From Verrucomicrobiota bacterium (GTDB lineage: Bacteria; Verrucomicrobiota; Lentisphaeria; JABSQK01; JAJFLO01): a DNA stretch of 64,000 nucleotides. Below, in pieces: positions 34,738-44,200 of this stretch. How positions within the stretch are numbered: the first letter of the stretch is position 1; the number at the start of each line of letters is the position of its first letter. The stretch is taken from contig JAJFLP010000076.1 of NCBI GenBank assembly GCA_021772635.1, positions 1-64,000 of the forward strand. Direction: 5' to 3'. The position numbers and the translations under genes are program-made. Under the pieces are notes generated by a model. That model saw only the letters and a list, made by a program, of their open reading frames with translations. It had not been told where the DNA came from and made no database searches.

Positions 34738-35218
34738 ATATTTATATTAATAGGATTGAAATATATAAGGTGGATACTATTTTTGCGGTTACTCTTGGCT
34801 TAAATCATTGCGGAAGAAGAGAATTCGGCTAGGTTCATACTAATTGATTATCTTGGCGATCGACGAGAAGTAGACTGCAAGCAGTCCAAATTTTGGATGA
34901 CATCAAACTAACGACGTAATAAGTCTCGAACGATATTCCGAAAACTCGAAGATGTTCAGTATATTTAACTAACATGACACTGGACTGACCGATTCCAATT
35001 TAGGTTGGAGTATGTGCATGTTCGCTTCTCTATCCATGAGATGGTTCTACCAACCGCCGATTGACAATGCAAGCCGCCCGACCGCGAATTAACATCGGCC
35101 AGTATCCCATCGTCTGCGTAAAGAAAACAGGTGAACGCCGAAAGTTTACAGATATATTTCGAACAATCAACTATAGTACTTGGTGAACTAGTTTTTGATA
35201 GAAGGGATTTAGAACATA
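34738..35218. other. Gap between lpxI and the COX24-like gene
   Basis: Apart from modular repeat copy 6, nothing coding is supported. The final 60 bases are AT-rich and probably hold the mini-gene's promoter, but no convincing -35/-10 pair is visible. Confidence 0.5.
34871..34966 (+). repeat. Modular TACTGC/GCAGTA repeat, copy 6 (short form)
   Basis: GACTGCAAGCAGTC, CCAAATTTTGGATGACATC, CGAACGATATTCCGAAAACTCG and a final GTATA. It is close to copies 2 and 3. Confidence 0.75.
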
Positions 35219-35308
35219 ATGGGGAATTTGAAAAAGAAAAGAATAAAAAAAATTGCTAAGCATAAACGCCGGAAACGAATCAAAGCAATGCGCCACAAGA
35301 ATAAATAG
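35219..35308 (+). CDS. AURKAIP1/COX24-type mini-protein
   Basis: A 29-residue, extremely basic protein, read directly from the DNA: it starts MGNLKKKRIKKIAKHKRRKR and ends IKAMRHKNK. It fits the AURKAIP1/COX24 C-terminal domain, seen in bacteria as free-standing 25-35 residue proteins with the KKxxKHKRRKRxKxxRHKxK pattern. In mitochondria the related domain belongs to a small-subunit ribosomal protein, so ribosome association is a reasonable inference. GAAGGGA lies about ten bases before ATG. It is easily missed because of its size. Confidence 0.85.
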   Translation: MGNLKKKRIKKIAKHKRRKRIKAMRHKNK

Positions 35309-35488
35309 ACCTTAGGCACTCTAATTTTCCGTCCGCATGGACGGCCCTCAACATAACGTCCCGTATAAACGGGACACTTATGCGAAGGGAAACAACTTAG
35401 AATTTGGTCGGGCGAGAAATTCCGAACAATATTAGCCAGCGCAGTTCGTACTGGCCAGCAACATGTGGCCGCTAACTCGATCAGTATC
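35309..35488. other. Gap with short hairpins
   Basis: CCGTCCGCATGGACGG (about 35329) and GTCCCGTATAAACGGGAC (about 35359) can form hairpins and resemble inner modules of the modular repeat. No T tract follows either. No gene is seen up to 35691. Confidence 0.5.
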
Positions 35489-35583
35489 TATACCGAAAAT
35501 CATGGAGTTTTCGAAATATCGTTCGGAAATTCTTGGCTGATAAATTCGAAGCTATCCACAAATTGTACTGCTTGCAGTATATT
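35489..35583 (-). repeat. Modular TACTGC/GCAGTA repeat, copy 7 (short form)
   Basis: The core GTACTGCTTGCAGTAT sits at 35565-35580 and the far end TATACCGAAAATCATGGAG on the left, with CGAAATATCGTTCG between. It lies about 110 bases before the TPR gene. Confidence 0.75.
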
Positions 35584-35691
35584 CCTAACCTACGAAACCA
35601 GTGTCCACCTGGACGGAGCCGGTGTATTCTCCGGCCGGATATTTAACGTTAGGCGGGCCTGCCCACGCACAGTACCGGGAGAAAACCGTCC

Positions 35692-37413
35692 ATGTTTCTC
35701 GGGATTAAACTACCGCCTTTCCTTGAATCTTGTTTGTACTTACTACTTACCCCGGCCGTATCAATCGCTACATCGCTCCCTGATGACTCTCATATAGTGT
35801 TTGACGATATGCCGTTGGCGTCCAGTGAAGCGTTGGAAGCGGACGCTTTAGCTAACTACACCTGGGGGTACTTTCTCTCGCTTGACTCGAGTTCTGAGCT
35901 CGAGCACGTCGTTGAGCGATACGTGACGTCGCTTGAATTAGACCCAGGCTCCGAATTCCTCGTCAAAGAATTACTTGACGCATGGGCGTTTACCGGCAGG
36001 CAATACGAGAATAAACAGATACTCTCACGACTATCTGAGTTGGCACGATCGCGCCCCGACGCAGTGAGTTTGAATTTAGTCGTCGCGAACGCCTATATCA
36101 TGGATCATCAGTATGCTGTAGCTGAACAGTTATTGCTGGACCTATTCGCTCGGACACGATGGACAGAGCCGTTCGTAATCAGAGAGCTCGTCATATGCTA
36201 TATCGGTAGCAACAAAATAAAAAAGGCTCATAGGCTCCTACAGCAAGCGACATCCCGAAAACGCTTTTCCGGCGAATTCGTTGTTGAGCACATCGCAGCA
36301 GTTTTTTATAATTCGCTTGGCAATACTGCCGAGTTTCGCGTGCCTGACAAAGACAAGCTGAAATATCAGGAACTAGCCTACGAGCACGCGATAAAAGCAG
36401 CGGATTCGGCGAAGGCGAAACGAGTGATGGACAGCTACGGGGAGTTGATGGTTTTGACCGCGGTTCTATTACACGGAAATTACACGAGTAACGCGATATC
36501 CCTTCTCAGTCATTTACCAGAGTGGGGGTTGGAAACTGAAAAGTCCCGCGAAATTCTGGCAGAATGCTATGAGAGCATAGGACGCCCGGCCGATGCCCTG
36601 GAGATTTGGCGGAAGTTGTCCGAAACGAATCCGTTCAATCCAAATTATCATATCCGAATGGGATACCTTTTTAAGCACTTCCAGCGTCACCGGGATGCAC
36701 TTCAGGAATATAAAATCGCTTACCAGTACCGGCCGACTCGGGAACTCGCATATGAAATTGCCGTTCTTTATCTTAACCTTGATCACCCTGAAGAGGCGCT
36801 GCCGTATGCCCTGGAATCGCCCGCGGAGCGGTTAAGTTCCTGGCTGTTGCAATCGTATGTCTACCAGAGTCTGGGGCAAGAAGAACGAGCTTTGGCAGCA
36901 CTAGCAAATGCAAAAAATCTCGCGGTGATTCCCAACGAAAGCGACGCGGTACGAAGCAACTATTACCGAAGCGTCGCTACCCTAAGCCATTCCCTTAATA
37001 AAATTGACGACGCTGTGTCATCGCTTGAGAAAGCACTGGAACTTGAGCCTAATGACCCGGAGATGAATAATTTCCTTGGGTACCTACTTGCTGAGGAAGA
37101 TAAAGATCTCGCACGTGCCGAGACCCTGATAAGAACCGCGCTGAAATTCGATCCGGGAAACGTCGCGTACTTGGATAGTCTCGCGTGGGTATTCTTTAAG
37201 CAGGGAAAATTTCGTAAGGCCGCCATTTACATTGAGCAGGCGATCGCCCGGCAGAAGAACGAATTTGACAGTATCATATTCAATCATGCTGGCGATATTT
37301 TCCATGCCCTGGGAGACGACGTAAAGGCACAAAAGTACAGAACCGAGGCATTAAAATATAAGAATGACAGTCCCGATGGGCCATCGAAAGAAGTCGGGGA
37401 GCCTGCGCCATGA
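35692..37413 (+). CDS. Exported TPR-repeat protein
   Basis: A 573-residue protein with an N-terminal hydrophobic segment (LPPFLESCLYLLLTPAVSIA) that looks like a signal peptide. It is otherwise almost wholly helical, with tetratricopeptide repeats. The clearest are AECYESIGRPADALEIWRKL, DAVSSLEKALELEPNDPEMN, ARAETLIRTALKFDPGN and FFKQGKFRKAAIYIEQAI. The last four bases overlap the histidine kinase start (ATGA), so it is coupled to the kinase pair. It may be a periplasmic sensor or scaffold partner; that is inference. Confidence 0.82.
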   Translation: MFLGIKLPPFLESCLYLLLTPAVSIATSLPDDSHIVFDDMPLASSEALEADALANYTWGYFLSLDSSSELEHVVERYVTSLELDPGSEFLVKELLDAWAFTGRQYENKQILSRLSELARSRPDAVSLNLVVANAYIMDHQYAVAEQLLLDLFARTRWTEPFVIRELVICYIGSNKIKKAHRLLQQATSRKRFSGEFVVEHIAAVFYNSLGNTAEFRVPDKDKLKYQELAYEHAIKAADSAKAKRVMDSYGELMVLTAVLLHGNYTSNAISLLSHLPEWGLETEKSREILAECYESIGRPADALEIWRKLSETNPFNPNYHIRMGYLFKHFQRHRDALQEYKIAYQYRPTRELAYEIAVLYLNLDHPEEALPYALESPAERLSSWLLQSYVYQSLGQEERALAALANAKNLAVIPNESDAVRSNYYRSVATLSHSLNKIDDAVSSLEKALELEPNDPEMNNFLGYLLAEEDKDLARAETLIRTALKFDPGNVAYLDSLAWVFFKQGKFRKAAIYIEQAIARQKNEFDSIIFNHAGDIFHALGDDVKAQKYRTEALKYKNDSPDGPSKEVGEPAP

Positions 37414-38867
37414 AATTCTTCAGAGACCTATCGATCCGGCATAAACTCATGATTCTGATCATGACGACCAGTACGATTGTATTGGTTTTATCAACTATTT
37501 TCTTCTTTGTCCAAGATGTATTGAGCATTCGGCAGTCAATGGTGCAAGATTTGCAGTTTAAGGCGGACGTAATAGCTGCAAATAGTACGGCGGCCCTAAG
37601 TTTTTACGACCGAACCTCGGCCCAAGAGAACCTCGAGGCGCTTCGAGACGATCCGAACATCGTCTACGGCGCGGTTCTTGCAAAGGACGGTAGCGTTTTC
37701 GCTGAATACGCACAGCCCGGAAACAACCCCAAATCATTGCCGCATCTGCCTATTTCTGATAAGGCTCAATTCGCAGATCAACATCTAGACCTGTCGAAAA
37801 CAATCATTCTAGACGGCGAGCAGATCGGCGCGGTTTTTATACGATCGAATATGGACCAGATGTATTCTCGATTGAAAGGGCACATGAAGTCAACGGTTAT
37901 CGTAGTCGCGATTTTACTATTGATCGCACTGGGGCTTTCATCAGTTTTGCAGCGGACAATTTCAACCAGCATTTTGAATCTCGTCGATACGATGGATATC
38001 GTTTCCAGAGAAAAAGATTATACGATTCGTGCGGAAAAACCTAGTAACGATGAGCTCGGTCTTCTGGTTGATGACTTCAATTCGATGCTTTATCAAATTC
38101 AGCAGCGTGATGAAGCACTGCAGCGCGGGCAAGATAAACTCGAAGATCGAGTCCGTGAGAGGACAGCGGAATTGAAGAAAGAAATTACGGAACGAAAACG
38201 CGGTGAGGCAAAGGTAAAAGCATCTCTGATGGAAAAAGAAGTACTGCTGAAAGAAATTCATCACCGGGTGAAGAATAACCTTCAGGTCATCTGCAGCCTG
38301 CTCAATATTCAATCCAGTTATATACAGGACAGCGATACCCGGGAGCTTTTCGACGAAAGCCAGGATCGAGTTCGGACAATGGCACTGATTCACGAGAATT
38401 TGTATAAATCTAAAGATCTGACTCGCATCGATTTTTCGGAGTATATACGGAATCTATCGGCACAATTATTCCGCTCGCACTCAATAAGCTCGGGAAACGT
38501 AAAATTGGACTTCGGCTTGTGCCCTGTCGTCCTGGATATCGAAACAGCGTTGCCTTGCGGTCTAATTCTAAACGAGTTGATAACGAACTCTCTAAAGTAT
38601 GCATTCCCGGACGGTGCTGACGGGAAAATAGAGATAAAGTTCCAGAAAGCCGCCGATAATGGATACGCTCTGGTAGTCGGCGATAACGGTCGCGGTTTTC
38701 CGGAAGGAGTTGACTTTATGAAATCGCCGTCGCTCGGCTTGAAGTTGGTAAATACATTGGTTAAGCAACTGAAAGGGACTATTGTTATGAACGCAACTGC
38801 AGGTACGGAATTCAAAATAGAATTCTCTCATCTTAATTACAAAAACCGAATGACTGTCGATGGATAA
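37410..38867 (+). CDS. Membrane sensor histidine kinase, HisKA_2 type
   Basis: A 485-residue inner-membrane kinase. TM1 spans about residues 13-35 and TM2 about 158-176. Between them is a CHASE8-like periplasmic domain (FKADVIAANSTAALSFYDR, a block typical of that sensor). HAMP and a coiled coil reach about residue 275. The phosphoacceptor block EIHHRVKNNLQVICSLL has His284/285, of the HisKA_2/HWE type. The ATPase has NELITNSLKYAFPDG (N box) and GDNGRGFPEG. The tail overlaps the next kinase by eight bases, so phosphotransfer to that protein's N-terminal receiver is the obvious guess. Confidence 0.88.
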   Translation: MKFFRDLSIRHKLMILIMTTSTIVLVLSTIFFFVQDVLSIRQSMVQDLQFKADVIAANSTAALSFYDRTSAQENLEALRDDPNIVYGAVLAKDGSVFAEYAQPGNNPKSLPHLPISDKAQFADQHLDLSKTIILDGEQIGAVFIRSNMDQMYSRLKGHMKSTVIVVAILLLIALGLSSVLQRTISTSILNLVDTMDIVSREKDYTIRAEKPSNDELGLLVDDFNSMLYQIQQRDEALQRGQDKLEDRVRERTAELKKEITERKRGEAKVKASLMEKEVLLKEIHHRVKNNLQVICSLLNIQSSYIQDSDTRELFDESQDRVRTMALIHENLYKSKDLTRIDFSEYIRNLSAQLFRSHSISSGNVKLDFGLCPVVLDIETALPCGLILNELITNSLKYAFPDGADGKIEIKFQKAADNGYALVVGDNGRGFPEGVDFMKSPSLGLKLVNTLVKQLKGTIVMNATAGTEFKIEFSHLNYKNRMTVDG

Positions 38868-40416
38868 GAGACATAAAATTCTCATTGCTGAAGATGAATC
38901 CATCATCGCTATCGATTTGCAATGGCGTCTTGAGCAAAACGGGTTCGAGGTAGTCGGTGTCGTATCATCAGGTGACGCCGTTGTTGAGAAAGCTCTTGAG
39001 ACGAAACCCGACCTAATTTTGATGGACATACTCTTGGAAGGTGACATGGATGGCGTGTCGGCAATGGAAGTCATCGGTGCGTCGATCGATGTCTCGGTTA
39101 TATACCTCACTTCCTACTCCGACCAGAAAACCTTGCAACGTGCAAAGATCACGGAACCATCCGGATACATTCTCAAGCCGTTCGGAGACCGAGAGCTACT
39201 CGCAACAATAGAGATGGCACTGCACAAATACGCACTCGAACAAAAACTCAAAGGTAGTGAAAGATGGCTCAACACTACTCTTAAGGCGATCAGCGACGGT
39301 GTGATCTCAACGGACATTCACGATGACATTACGTTTATGAATCCAGTCGCGGAATCACTCACCGGGCGGAAGCTTGACGATGTACGCAATTCAAAGGTCA
39401 CAGCCCTACTTGAGATATATGAAGCGAATAGTTCAGAGCCAGTCAAGTTGGATTTAACTGCGATCGCAAAGAATAAGGACAGCCCCAGTCCGCGTGCCTG
39501 CGTACTTCATTCCCGCGCAAAGGAAAATATTCTTATCCAGTTGAGCGCATCTCCGATCCACGATGACACGCGTGGGATTGTTGGCACCGTACTTGTGATC
39601 AGAGATATTTCGCGGCAAAAAAAAATAGAAGACGAATTACTCAGAGCCCAGAAGCTAGATTCTTTAGCTGTCCTCGCCGGGGGGATTGCACATGATTTCA
39701 ATAATCTCCTGACGGGGATTCTAGGAAATATCAACCTTATCAGCTCAGAGATCAGTGAGGATGATGACTTATATCGGATGTTGATGGAGGCGGAGAATGC
39801 GTCGATGCGCGCGAAGACGCTAACTCACCAGTTGCTGACCTTTGCGAAAGGTGGAGCGCCAGTAAAAACGACTGGCCTGATTTCAGAGGTTATTTCTGAG
39901 GCAACCACTTTTGCGCTACGGGGGACAAAATTCGAATGCTCATTCGATTTCGATCGCGATCTCTGTCCGGTGGATTTCGATGAAGGGCAAATGTATCAGG
40001 TAATCTACAACCTGGTTATCAACGCTGTCCAGGCAAAACCGAGAGACAATAAAATAGGCGTCTCGGCGGCGAATATTGCGAGTCTGCCGAGCCATATTAC
40101 CCATGAGCAAACGGCGGACAGTTTCGTAAAGATCAGGATTAGTGATACCGGCGCTGGTATAGATTCAAAACACGAGTCGAAAATTTTTGACCCCTATTTT
40201 ACGACGAAAAAGGCAGGCAGCGGCCTCGGACTCGCTACAGCGTACTCCGTGATAAAAAAACACGGCGGCTATATCACCGTCGACTCGAACGTGAACGTAG
40301 GAACATCGTTTTTCATATTTATGCCGGCGTCGAAGACTGAATACTGTCCGAAACCCGGCAAAGACCACTCTCTCCATGAGGGATACGGCAAGATTTTGAT
40401 GATGGACGACGATTAA
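38860..40416 (+). CDS. Hybrid REC-PAS-histidine kinase, truncated before a second REC
   Basis: A 518-residue soluble protein. The receiver has acceptor Asp56 (LILMDILLEG) and Lys106 (YILKPFGD). A PAS domain spans about 130-250. The HisKA has His278 in LAVLAGGIAHDFNNLLTGIL, and the ATPase ends with GSGLGLATAYSVIKKHGG. The protein stops at a TAA directly after ILMMDDD, the opening acidic residues of a second receiver whose remainder is still readable downstream (40417-40776). It probably receives phosphate from the upstream kinase. With its output receiver broken, its signalling role today is uncertain. Confidence 0.85.
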   Translation: MDKRHKILIAEDESIIAIDLQWRLEQNGFEVVGVVSSGDAVVEKALETKPDLILMDILLEGDMDGVSAMEVIGASIDVSVIYLTSYSDQKTLQRAKITEPSGYILKPFGDRELLATIEMALHKYALEQKLKGSERWLNTTLKAISDGVISTDIHDDITFMNPVAESLTGRKLDDVRNSKVTALLEIYEANSSEPVKLDLTAIAKNKDSPSPRACVLHSRAKENILIQLSASPIHDDTRGIVGTVLVIRDISRQKKIEDELLRAQKLDSLAVLAGGIAHDFNNLLTGILGNINLISSEISEDDDLYRMLMEAENASMRAKTLTHQLLTFAKGGAPVKTTGLISEVISEATTFALRGTKFECSFDFDRDLCPVDFDEGQMYQVIYNLVINAVQAKPRDNKIGVSAANIASLPSHITHEQTADSFVKIRISDTGAGIDSKHESKIFDPYFTTKKAGSGLGLATAYSVIKKHGGYITVDSNVNVGTSFFIFMPASKTEYCPKPGKDHSLHEGYGKILMMDDD

Positions 40417-40776
40417 ATCATCACAACGTTGGGCGAGAGAATGTTAGTGCGATTGGGCTACTCCGTGATTATCTCGCCCGACGGTGACGACGCTATTGAG
40501 AAGTATCAAGAAGCGATGGACTCGGAATCGCCGGTGTCAGCGGCGATTCTAGATCTAACTATCCCAGGCGGGCTCGGGGGCAAGGATACCATGTAGAAGC
40601 TGCGGGAAATCGATCCGGATGCGATTGGAATTGTAGTAAGCGGATATTCCAACGATCATATCATATCCAACTATAGCGAGGTCGGATTCAAAGGGTTCAT
40701 CCTCAAACCAATCCGAATAAAGGAACTTGGAGATATCCTTCACGAGGTGATGAAAAAGCAAGCTATCCTCTCGTGA
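40417..40776 (+). pseudogene. Decayed C-terminal receiver domain with two in-frame stops
   Basis: In frame with the preceding kinase, the DNA reads on as a receiver domain after the TAA at 40414. LGERMLVRLGYSVIISPDG is followed by the acceptor site AAILDLTIPGGLGG, a TAG at 40594, then DAIGIVVSGYSNDH and GFKGFILKPIRIKELG, ending at TGA 40774. The fold-critical Asp and Lys remain, and each stop is one substitution from a sense codon, so decay is recent. Other genes in the window end in TAA, TAG and TGA, which argues against a recoded stop. Internal initiation at ATG 40441 would give only a fragment. Confidence 0.85.
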
Positions 40777-40897
40777 AAATAAAACGAATTTCACCGCGGC
40801 GGGCGTTTTTTAGGACAAATGTCCACAACCACCGCAGTGACAACATGACCGGTTCCGGCGGCTGGGGACATCTGCCCTTCAGCTTGCAACCCAAGTA

Positions 40898-41180
40898 CTA
40901 GTGTAGCGTCCCACAAATAACTTGTCATTTGATTTCGCCTATTTCGTCGCTGAGCAAGGCAGTGATTTCGTGTGTGTACCCATAGGTATGTACTCCATGC
41001 GGGACTAACACCGCTCAGTGGCTAAAGAGGCGTAACCCCTTTCGGGCGAGCGTCTTTTGGCGTTCAGCAGACATTGGCGTGAAACGACGATGCGACAGCA
41101 TCGCCTACTTCGTGCCAATGCACCTGAAACACCAATATACCTCTCGTCAAATACAAGTTATTCATGGGACACCACACTAG
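40898..41180. mobile_element. 283-bp MITE with about 35-bp terminal inverted repeats
   Basis: The left end CTAGTGTAGCGTCCCACAAA and the right end, whose complement reads CTAGTGTGGTGTCCCATGAA, continue into AACTTGT...TTGA with a few mismatches. CTAG at both ends may be a target duplication. Inside, CATTGGCGTGAA...TTCGTGCCAATG surrounds GATGCG-ACAG-CATCGC, a cruciform. No transposase. The rest of the 40777-41242 gap is empty. Confidence 0.8.
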
Positions 41181-41242
41181 CCTTAAATATTTGGGTAAAA
41201 TCCCGACAGAAAAATCGCAATTCTAAAATCTGAAATCTGAAA

Positions 41243-44200
41243 TTGGTAAACGAAACGTCCTCCACATTAGCCCAAGCTCTTCCTGAAAAAGGCGCACCTA
41301 TCTCCTCCGATCACGCCAACCCATTTGACAAATTAACGTCGAACTGCAGCCTTTCGCCGAAGGAAACCCGCGCGTTGCAGAATGTTGAAATGGAGCCTTC
41401 TTCTGAATTACCCGACCCGGCACAATCCCTGACATCACTGTCCTTATTATTACAAAACAACCTGGATCGAACGATCCGACGGACTTTATTTCGGCCTCAA
41501 ATATTGCGGCAAATCCTGACCCTGTTTTCCTGGTCCCACAGCTTAAGCAGATTTCTCATCAAGTACCCGGGCACGATTCCTGAGGTATTCCCCGTCGTCA
41601 AGACGACACCGGAACAGCTGTTTCAGTACTTGATCGAACTCGAAACGGAAGCGATGGAAGAGTGCCACAAGTCGTGGCTTCGGATAGCTAAAACCAAGGT
41701 ATTTATCCGAATCGCAATCAGCGATTTCTTGGAACTCGACAGTTTCGAAGAGACAACAAGAAAAATATCCCTGGTTGCCGACTTTTGTGTTCGGAAGGCG
41801 ATCGAATTCAGCGGCCTCAGCGAGTTTCCCGTCTCCGTCGTTGCGATGGGAAAATGGGGTGGTATGGAGCTCAATTACAGCTCGGATATCGACCTGCTCT
41901 TTATCGCGGATAATAGTCTTTCGCCGGTCGGATTGTACGAAGTTCATAATCACGCTGTAAAAACAGTACAACTCCTCGATCAGGTAACCGAAGATGGACT
42001 GGTCTTTCGCATCGATAATCGTTTAAGGCCTGAAGGAGCAACCGGCACCCTCGTTAAGACGATACGACAATATCTCAAACACTATCATAATCATGCGCTG
42101 GGTTGGGAGTTCCAGGCACTGGTGAAGGCACGCTACGGTGGCGGTGTTGAAAGCATTACCGACGAATTTATTCGTGAGACGCGACCACTAGTTTACAACC
42201 CGTCTATTATGCCGGAGACACTTCTCCAGCAGGTACGCGAAATGAAGGGGAAGATTGAAAAAGCATTGGTTGTCCACCATCAAAACGACGCGAACGTGAA
42301 ACTCGGCGCCGGCGGGATTCGGGATATCGAGTTCATTATTCAATTTCTCCAGCTGCATCATGGCCGGGTAAATTCTAATCTGCACGAAGTAAATACGCTA
42401 AGGGCTATAGACCGGCTACGAATTCATCGAATTATCACCGTCGATGAAGAAAGTGTATTGCGGAATGAATATATATTCCTGCGGCAGTTAGAACATTATC
42501 TCCAAATTGAAAATCAGCTACCGGTCAGACAACTTCCTAAAGATGAAGAGCTCCTGAATATATTGGGCCGGAAAATGAATTTCAGTAACACCAACGCTCG
42601 TTCCACCGGCAGTGAACTGCTGGTGCACTATCAGGAGTCGATACGTAGGACCCGCCGGATCTTTCACGATTTCTTCGATATGACCATTGCGTTTCTAGAG
42701 AAAAAGGAACGTGTGCGCGCGCTTTGCCCGAATATCCCGAAATCAGTTCTTTCCCCACATTTTACGCGGCTGGAGAGTGACTACTTTCTGCGTTTCGAAG
42801 TCTGTGATATCGCTGAACATCTTCGAATGGCAAGCAATCTTTCGAATGAACGCGTATGCGAACTAGCGCGAAAACAGATTTCGAATGATAAATGGCTGGT
42901 GACAATTGTAGCCTTCGACTACATCGGCGAGTTCGCCAAGATCTGCGGACTCTTTTCCGTATATGGCTTGAGTATAATTAGCGGCGAATCATTTACTTAC
43001 GATCTCGTTTCAGAACGGACCGCTAACCGTGCGAAGAAAGATGACACCTTTTACCGCCGTCGAGCGAAACGGAATATACACCGAGTTGACGAACCCCATA
43101 AGGGTGCGTCCGAGGAACGTAAAATCGTATGCGTCGCGGCCGTTCGCTCGGAATTTATGTCCAACGGGTTGACGATCCCGTGGGACGAATTCCGGGACGA
43201 ACTGGAGGCACTCCTTCAGCTGCTGCGAGCTGATAAGTTCCAGGAGGCGAGTGAACGGATCAATCTTCGCGTCGTCGGATCGTTGACGGACAAAGATAAA
43301 ATCGGCGACGAATTCCGGGCGCTCCCGCCAATCGAGTTTGAAATCGATAACGATTCCGACAATCGCTACACCATCCTGGAGATAAAGAGCCTTGACCGAT
43401 TCATGTTCTTATTCGAATTCGCTAACGTCCTGGCGACCAGAAATTATTATATCGGTAAAGTAGAAATCAGCACCGTGGGAAACAAGGTCTGCGACCGACT
43501 GTTCATCACCAGCAAACACGGAAAGAAAGTTGTGTCGACAAATGCGCTGCGGAATCTCACTGTCACGATAACCTTGATAAAACAATTCGCCACGTTCCTT
43601 CCATACGCGCCGAACCCTCAGTTGGCGCTCAAGCAATTCGGCGACTTCGTCGACTCGGTTCTGGACGCAAAGCAGCAAGGCGTTATCCCGATTATAGATC
43701 AGCAGAATACCCTGAAAACTTTCGCACGCGTTCTGGGAACAAGCTCCTTTCTATGGGAGGACTTTCTCAGGATGCAACACCAGAATCTGCTGCCGATATT
43801 GATGGATTCTCGAAAATTAAACCGGTCTCCGAGCCTCGCAGCACTAACCAGGCGCCTGAGGCAGCATCTCTCACGATACGATAATTTCGCAGATAGAGTT
43901 GACTGCCTGAATCGGTTTAAAGATCGCGAAATGTTCCGAATCGATCTTCGACATTTAACCCGGCAAGTACAGCGGTTCTCCGAATTTTGCCGGCATTTAT
44001 CCGATCTCGCTGACGCCGTGCTAATAGAGGCATATCGGTTGGCGATCGAATTCGCGAAAACGAAGTATAATCGAAAAGCGCCTGGGACTTCGTGTATTTG
44101 CGCACTTGGTAAATGGGGCGGGCGGGAACTGGGGTACGCCTCGGATATTGAACTCCTCTTTATCTGGCACACTTCAACTGACCAATATCATGCGGCTGTT

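Noticed and set aside
40414-40596. Recoded stop codons (TAA/TAG as sense)
   Set aside because: Other confident genes in the window end in TAA, TAG and TGA at expected places, so domain decay is the simpler reading.
40898-41180. Integron attC site
   Set aside because: It has a cruciform, but no integrase, no GTTRRRY-type core site and no cassette gene; long TIRs fit a MITE better.
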